Assembly (NCBI GenBank): GCA_947561585.1 | Contig: CANNZV010002452.1 | Location: 47,671 to 111,670 of the forward strand | Source: Caprella mutica | Lineage: Eukaryota; Arthropoda; Malacostraca; Amphipoda; Caprellidae | DNA length: 64,000 nt | Reading direction: 5' to 3' | Shown here: positions 57,790 through 64,000 of the stretch, in pieces | Layout: every line of letters begins with the position of its first letter | Position numbering within the stretch: position 1 is the stretch's first letter | Notes under the pieces: generated by a model | What the model saw: the letters and a program-made list of their open reading frames with translations, nothing else | What the model was told of the DNA's origin: nothing | Database searches by the model: none | Program-made: the position numbers and the translations under genes

Positions 57790-60700
57790 TACGTTATTTT
57801 ATTAAAAGTTTGTTAGAGGAAATATGCTAAATTATGAGTGGTGTGTCAGAAGGAAATATATACATCAGTTAGTTGGGGTTTATATTCCATGTTAATAATT
57901 ATGGTTGGCTCTTTGGACATTGCTAACCCTAAACTGAACATTCAACCCTACATGAGGGTAAAAAGAAAAAAACTTCATCATATAACCTATGGTGCGATAT
58001 AGGAACTAAGTAGTTTGAAATATCTTCGTAGACTTCCATTTCAATTCTAGTTAAGAATAGATTGATCCTAAACTCAAATTGTAAGTGAAATTCTATTCAG
58101 TATATTTCATTGCAATCGTATTGCCATTATAACTATAAATGTAATCTAACTCTACCCATATTTGCTATTTCTGCCACTGAATCCAATTTATCTATTGAAA
58201 TAGAATCAAATCACTAAAATAGGATTATTGGATTAATATTTACATAGAGCTTTATTAACTGACATCAATAAATAACAACACAAACAATCATTCGACACGG
58301 TAATATTCAGAATGCTATTCCAGTGTCATCACAATCGCATCAGGGGAGTGGTTAAATCCCACTTCACATAAATATTAGCCATAACTGCACCAATAAATAG
58401 CTTAGCCAAACACTCAGTGTCATGTAAATAGATGTTATAACTTCAAATGCCTGATCGTATTTTGAGCTCAAAGCGACGTGACTATGCGCAAACAATGCAT
58501 TTGATTCTCATAAACAACTCCTAAGTGATATCTTTTTCATATCGCTCAGGACAATGCAGTTTCGTATAATAAATAAGAAGGGTCTCCGCACATGATATTG
58601 TTAGTGTTATAATAAATGTGTGGAAATAGGCAATATAGTTCTAAGATATTAGATATCTAAACTATTTGCTTAAGAATCCAATTAAAAGTTAGTATTCTTA
58701 CATTAGAAACAAGAACAAAATTGTCGTTATAATTTTAGATTGATTATACTGGCAAAAATATTTTTGCTTAACTTAATATATATAAATTTCGTTGGAGATT
58801 CAATTTCAATGAAAGAAGTGAAGCCATTTTAGAGAATGGCTTCAATACATCAGATTGGTGAGGTAAATTTGCATAATGTCATTAGAAAAACCTTACAAAA
58901 AACTGAATGATGCCATAAACAAGAAAGGGATTTGATATTAGACCCTGATTTAAATATTGTAGATTGAATGGCTATGAAATAATATCATATGAAGCACATG
59001 GTACATTGATTATATTGAACATTGGTATAATGATTACATTGAACATTGGTATAATGATTGCATTGAACATTGGTATAATGATTAAATTAAATAAAGAATC
59101 TAAATTTAATCATCAAACACATGGTCGGTGATTTATAAGATAAGTTGAATATTCCCTTAGTTCACTGACGTATACTCTAATTTGAATTTATAAAGCTATA
59201 TGTACATATACATTGAAATAAACTACATGTATTTTCTCAATTCATAAACTGCAATTCACAATGAAAGGAATTTGAATTATTTTTAATTTAGAAAACTTCA
59301 ATAAACTTTTCACAAATGACTAAGTTTGAATCTTCTAATCAATAATCGACATAATTCTCATAAACTAAAGACTTTAGGAATTCTATCCATAAATTGAAGG
59401 CTAAATCTCCCCTTTTTGTAATCAAGGAATATTCCCCTTTCCTCCGCTAGCGACTTTCTATTCTCCGCTAAAAATGTTCCCAGAAGATGCCATAAAATCT
59501 GGTCTTGGGGACGATGTACACAGACAATCTCCCGGGGATACGTCTCTTAAACTCCAGAATTTAATGAAACTCCATTTGCAACCAAATTCACATCAAGACT
59601 GACTTTTTGTACAGCTTCTCGCCCTTTTACTGCCCCATAAAGATACAACAGCTATCTATCGCTTCTGTTTTTTGTTCCTAACCCTTCTGCAATTCCCTGA
59701 AATGAAATAAAAAGTGAATTTATGTCTTCGTGGTTAATGAACATCTGAGGATGCTTTCCTTGTATGTATTTTATTTATGCGTAATTAATTCATATAAATT
59801 GGCAATAATTGAATATTGCCACATCGAAAATGTAAAACGAAAAGTTTAGCACGAGGCAATTAAAAAAAATCGAGTTACCAGATATTATTTAAATAAATAA
59901 TTCCATCATATCGTTTTCCATAGCCATTCAATAAATAGTATAACAATGAATGTACTATTGACATACAATAAACAGCTAGTTAGATTCACAGATTCCTCAC
60001 TTTATATTCTAATTGAAAGAAATACTGACAACTTGTTAGTCAGAATCAAACAAAATAATTGGTGATATAACGTGTTTGTTAACTGGAGTTATGGCCATAT
60101 AAAATTGACCGTCTAGAGCTATCATATTAATGGATAACATCGTAAATGACAGCAGGTAAACAATACCGTGTAGTAAACCATCGCTTTTACCTTCAAATTG
60201 GAGTGCATCCAAGATAGACAATCGTATTGAGGACCCGAAGTTTATTGGGGACAGATCTCACTAATCTTCGATGGCCCCACTATAACTTTATTTATTTCTG
60301 AAATAGAGGTACTATACAACAAACCCTTGTAGTTGACCAGAGTTACGTTCATGGCTGGCCTGATCTATAGCGTAAAACTCAATTTTGTAATTTATTACTA
60401 TATCAATTCCGTTTTCTCTACCATTGAAACTATGACTGAGATTATTCAATAGTAATATCTATTTGTCAATAATTTAGTGTCGACTAAAATGATTATTTTT
60501 TTGGAGAATTAATTTAGTTACCAGTTAAAAATTAAAAACCTATATTCTTGTCTATTAAGCGAGTCATTTAACTGTATGAACTATAATTTTGATATAATTA
60601 TATATGTGTTTTACATAATTATATTTAGTTTGAAAATTAAAATTAAAGTTTGAAAATTAATGTTTCAGTGTTTAAATTAAGGCATATATTTTTTTTAATA

Positions 60701-63088
60701 AGTGATTGAACTGAATCAATTTCTATTCATTCGATATGTTCTTCAATCACATATTTTGTCTCAATGAACAATTAAATGTATGTTCTGTTTCTATTTGCAA
60801 TTTGCAATTCAATGAAGTATAAATTGAGAGGAATATTTCTTGGTTGGAGAAAAAGAAGAGCAGAATAGAAGCGACAAATTCTATTTCCCTGTATTATTCA
60901 GACTGGTAATAATTCATAGGCACGACATACACACAAAGTAACGCACGATTTATTGACCAACTCTATCAAAAGATTAACTAATTTGCTGTAGTACAGTGCA
61001 GCTTCACTTACGTTATTATTATGCCTAATAATATAATGATTTCAATTTTGTATATTCATATTATTCTGTTTGTTAATGCATATAAATGCTTTACAACTAA
61101 AATAGAAGTAATAGTATTTAAAATGTTATTTAATTTATATGAATGAAGCAAAAAGGTTGTACTTCATTGATGACTATATAACATTTAATATGTTTAAGTC
61201 ATGCACATCTTCAGTAAAAAAAAAAACAATATAAAATCTTATGTTAGTAAATTTGAATACCAAAGTTACTCAGTCAATTTTTTTGTTGAGATATTAACAA
61301 TTTTATCGTTTATAAATGATAAAAGCTCCAAATTACAAAACTTTTTTGTATAATAATTTAAATTTTGTTTCAAATATATTGTTAACTCATTTCGTCTCAG
61401 GCCCTATTTCCAATGCAGTGTATATATGCACTTTACACGTACACACTGCATTCTCATGCTTCCCCTGCGTACCAAATCAGTGCAGATAATGCAATCTACG
61501 ACTAATCATTTGAGTGCTAGGTAGTGGGTACAGTGGAAGCTTTTTATTTGCGCTATTTTTTTCTTAACTTGATTTGTTTCCTCATCATTTCGGGGTATAC
61601 AATTCAAAATTTTAGATCTCAATTAGTCGGAATGATCTTAATTTTTGGTTTTAGAATAAAAATAAAAAGTTCGAAGAAAAGATAAACAGTTCAGGACACT
61701 TTTCAAAGCTATAGGGGACTTATGTAATCATTGACTTCGATTACAGCCGTAATAAAATAATTGTGAAATATTTCAGTTACTCCTATAGTTTTAGTGTAGA
61801 AAATGCACACCCTCGAACAGAAAATAAATCAATGTTTTTAGGGCTGACTTAATTAAACGGACTGTGGAAGCAGATATTTCTAATATTCTTCTGCCGTTAA
61901 ATAGTTATTAATATTATATATTAAGAAGTAATTTCACCAACAACAACAATTTGAACATTTATTTGAAATAAAATATACATTATATTGTATAGTTTGAAAT
62001 AAATTATTAGTGTCCGTTAAAATTCCATTTTCTGTGTCACTATAACATTTTCTTTGAGGATTTGACAAGAGGAACTACGATAAAATAATTATATGATGGT
62101 CATCGCCTTCAAATTTGTTATTATTTCAGATGATTGTAAGAAACTGATGAATATTGTTGCATTTACCTTTTTGGATAATATTCTACAGAGAGAAATTTTA
62201 GAATATAGCGTGCATTGCTTCTACTTAATTATATGTACAAAAAAGTTGATCGTACGTATATGTATTAGTTTTTTTCTTCACTAATCGGATCTGAGGCTCA
62301 GACTTAGGTACTTCGGAAGTGAAGAGTCGTGTCTTCTGAGAATTTGATTTTTTGGAATAGTCTACAAGATATGAGCACAAGGAATTAGTATACGTGATGT
62401 TCATCATAATAACATAAGTTCTAATTAACATTTATAAAACTTCTAAAACAACACAATTAAAAAAGATAGTTACAAACTCATAATATTCTCACTTTGTTCA
62501 ACTTTGTACATCTTATGATAGGTTTTTCTTAGAAAAAGAAAGCAGGAGGGAGGCTGGTTGGAGATTCCAAGAATCTTTATACCTGAAAAACTTACATGTT
62601 TTGTTTCTCTCGTAAGATTTAGGATAATTCGTGATTATAATAACATATTCTTCAATTTTAAAATTTTAAAATTGTAAGGAACGGTATCTACCTTACAACC
62701 TATCATTAATATATGGGAATTTTATGAGAGCAAAGTTATAAAATCTAAGAACCAACATGAATATATTATATATAACTAACCAGAGAAATATATATTTTAT
62801 ACTTGAATAACTATAAATCAAAAATAATTTAAAAATAAAAGCATTAATGGTTCTCTAAAGCAACTTAATCTGATTTTCATTAAATAAATATATTCTAATT
62901 GGCAGAAAGTTTATCCATTGCACACATAATCCTAACGATGAAACTTCCTTCATAAAAAATAGATATTCAAGGAAAACAGAAGGTTATTGTTCAAAGTTCC
63001 GTCTAATGTGAGAAGATAACTATAAATAGAGATATTATTTTCAAATTAAGATATACAAATAGAACTGATCACAATAATAAACGGAATA
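57790..63088. other. Long stretch with no supported gene
   Basis: Mostly AT-rich. A 26 bp unit (TTGAACATTGGTATAATGAT plus 6 nt) is repeated three times at about 59010-59085. A GC-richer block at 59400-59700 has a 42-codon plus frame from ATG 59471 (MFPEDAIKSGLGDDVHRQSP...) and a competing minus frame; neither is recognised. The segment GTGGGGCCAT(A/C)GAAGATT at about 60260-60285 (minus) recurs at about 26216 (plus). Confidence 0.4.
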
Positions 63089-63089
63089 C

Positions 63090-64000
63090 CTCTACAGGGT
63101 GGCGCGAAAAAAAAACATTTTCAAATTAGTTTATTTTACAAACCATCAAAAATAGAAATTTTCTAAAAACAAAGTTTTATTCGTTCACTTTTTTGCATCT
63201 ATCTTGATAATCTGTTAGAAGTTAGAACAAAAATTGAACATCCTGCAGCGAATTAAAAAAAGGTAAATAAAAAGGGCTTGCGCGAGGACGAAAAAACTCA
63301 AATAGGAATAATTTATTTCCATATGATAGTAGAAAAAATTAAATCCTACTATTTTTCATTCAATTAACGCTTTTGTTATTGACTCTTTCATTCATGGAAT
63401 TACATCTTCATCACCAATCACAATGTCTTCTACAAAATGTGCATTTTTTTGCAGAAACCATTTTGCAAAATTTAGGCAGTGCGGTTAATCAGTTCTAAGA
63501 GTTCGAGGCTTCTTGAAAGGATGATATCTCAAATCGTGTTTAACAATTCGGTGAAATGTGTCTTAAATGATGTCAATCCATACCTTCTGATAGATATTTT
63601 TGTATTCTCAATATTCAATAAGCTGTTCATGAAATAGATTAATGTTTTCATGTGTTCATTCTTTTCTCCTGCGACATAATCGCTTTTTGTTCAAATTTAA
63701 TGTGATTTCTTTAGTTTTGAACTTATTAAAGGTCCACTAAAAATGCTTGACAAAGACACCTGTCTACTTAATGAATGTTTTTTGATTAATTTGATTGAAT
63801 TTCCATCTCAGCGCTCTTAGTGCACGCATTAACTTAAAATGTACTATAATTTGGAGAATTGAGTCAATTGAGCTTTGGTCTGATATTATACTTTGTATCT
63901 ATATGACTTTATTTTTGACCGATGTTCAATATCCCATCATTCAGCATGCATTAGGGCTTAGGCTAATTCTTATGACCTATTTTTTAACAACATATCATGC
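63090..64000 (-). mobile_element. Decayed DNA transposon, runs off the window
   Basis: A terminus-like CTACAGGGTGGCGCGAAAAA starts at about 63091, the form seen at mariner-like ends. From about 63680 down to 63360 the minus strand shows transposase-like debris (IRRYGLTSFKTHFTELLNT, then FAKWFLQKNAHF and VIGDED) with stops. The family assignment is tentative and the other end is not in the window. Confidence 0.4.

Noticed and set aside
60036..60221. 61-codon minus frame MSILDALQFEGKSDG...
   Set aside because: No recognised motif, no promoter or splice context, and it lies next to a short dispersed repeat.
62093..62431. Opposed open frames of 63 and 68 codons
   Set aside because: A hydrophilic stretch (YSKKSNSQKTRLFTSEVPKS) is mildly protein-like, but the splice signals are weak and both strands are equally open.

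Overview
The window is an AT-rich piece of a repeat-laden metazoan nuclear genome, most likely an arthropod. The evidence is spliced genes with AG/GT introns, nuclear tRNA genes with internal A and B boxes, Tc1/mariner, Mutator-like (MULE) and non-LTR elements, and a core promoter with a TATA box 32 bp upstream of an arthropod-type TCAGT initiator. The species cannot be named from the sequence. A run of 130 N shows it is a draft assembly.

Layout. 0.4-1.3 kb: an ~85 bp satellite. 2.1-12.1 kb: an old inverted duplication whose arms each carry an intact tRNA-Ser(AGA), tRNA-Ser relics and a tRNA-Arg(CCT); the loop is full of foldback-type transposons. 12.1-18.6 kb: wrecked Tc1/mariner elements, two of them split by foldback elements, plus unrecognised coding-like debris. 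20-25.6 kb: a field of tandem arrays (20, 23, 31, 28 and 29 bp units). 25.6-37 kb: AT-rich DNA with minisatellites, a short mariner-type MITE and further foldback elements. 37.5-39.9 kb: the one convincing host protein gene, on the minus strand. 42.4-47.3 kb: a TIR element, a retroelement 3' end and a 21 bp minisatellite. 48-58 kb: a tRNA-Arg(ACG) cluster of eight genes in strictly alternating orientation, with a non-LTR retrotransposon and two foldback elements in three of the four divergent spacers. 58-64 kb: mostly featureless, ending in a decayed transposon.

Two things stand out. First, the gene at 37,502-39,468 (three coding exons, frames agreeing across both junctions, 454 aa) encodes a protein with a textbook BH3 motif (IGRQLRDIADDF) a few residues before a splice junction, and a last exon that codes for a C-terminal tail anchor. 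This is the plan of a BH3-only apoptosis initiator of the Bim/Puma type. It also carries eight proline-directed phosphosite-like repeats. Second, the window holds at least eight families of foldback-like elements that share one design: a 7 bp end module (GGTnCTA-like at one end, CGTGnnC-like at the other), then tandem units of about 15 bp on the template GGA(C/A)AATT...CC/CAC, inverted at the two ends, with 8-9 bp target duplications. The units differ between families. One element contains a MULE transposase remnant, which points to their likely source of mobility.

Most other open frames are read-through of tandem repeats or chance frames in AT-rich DNA and are not annotated.
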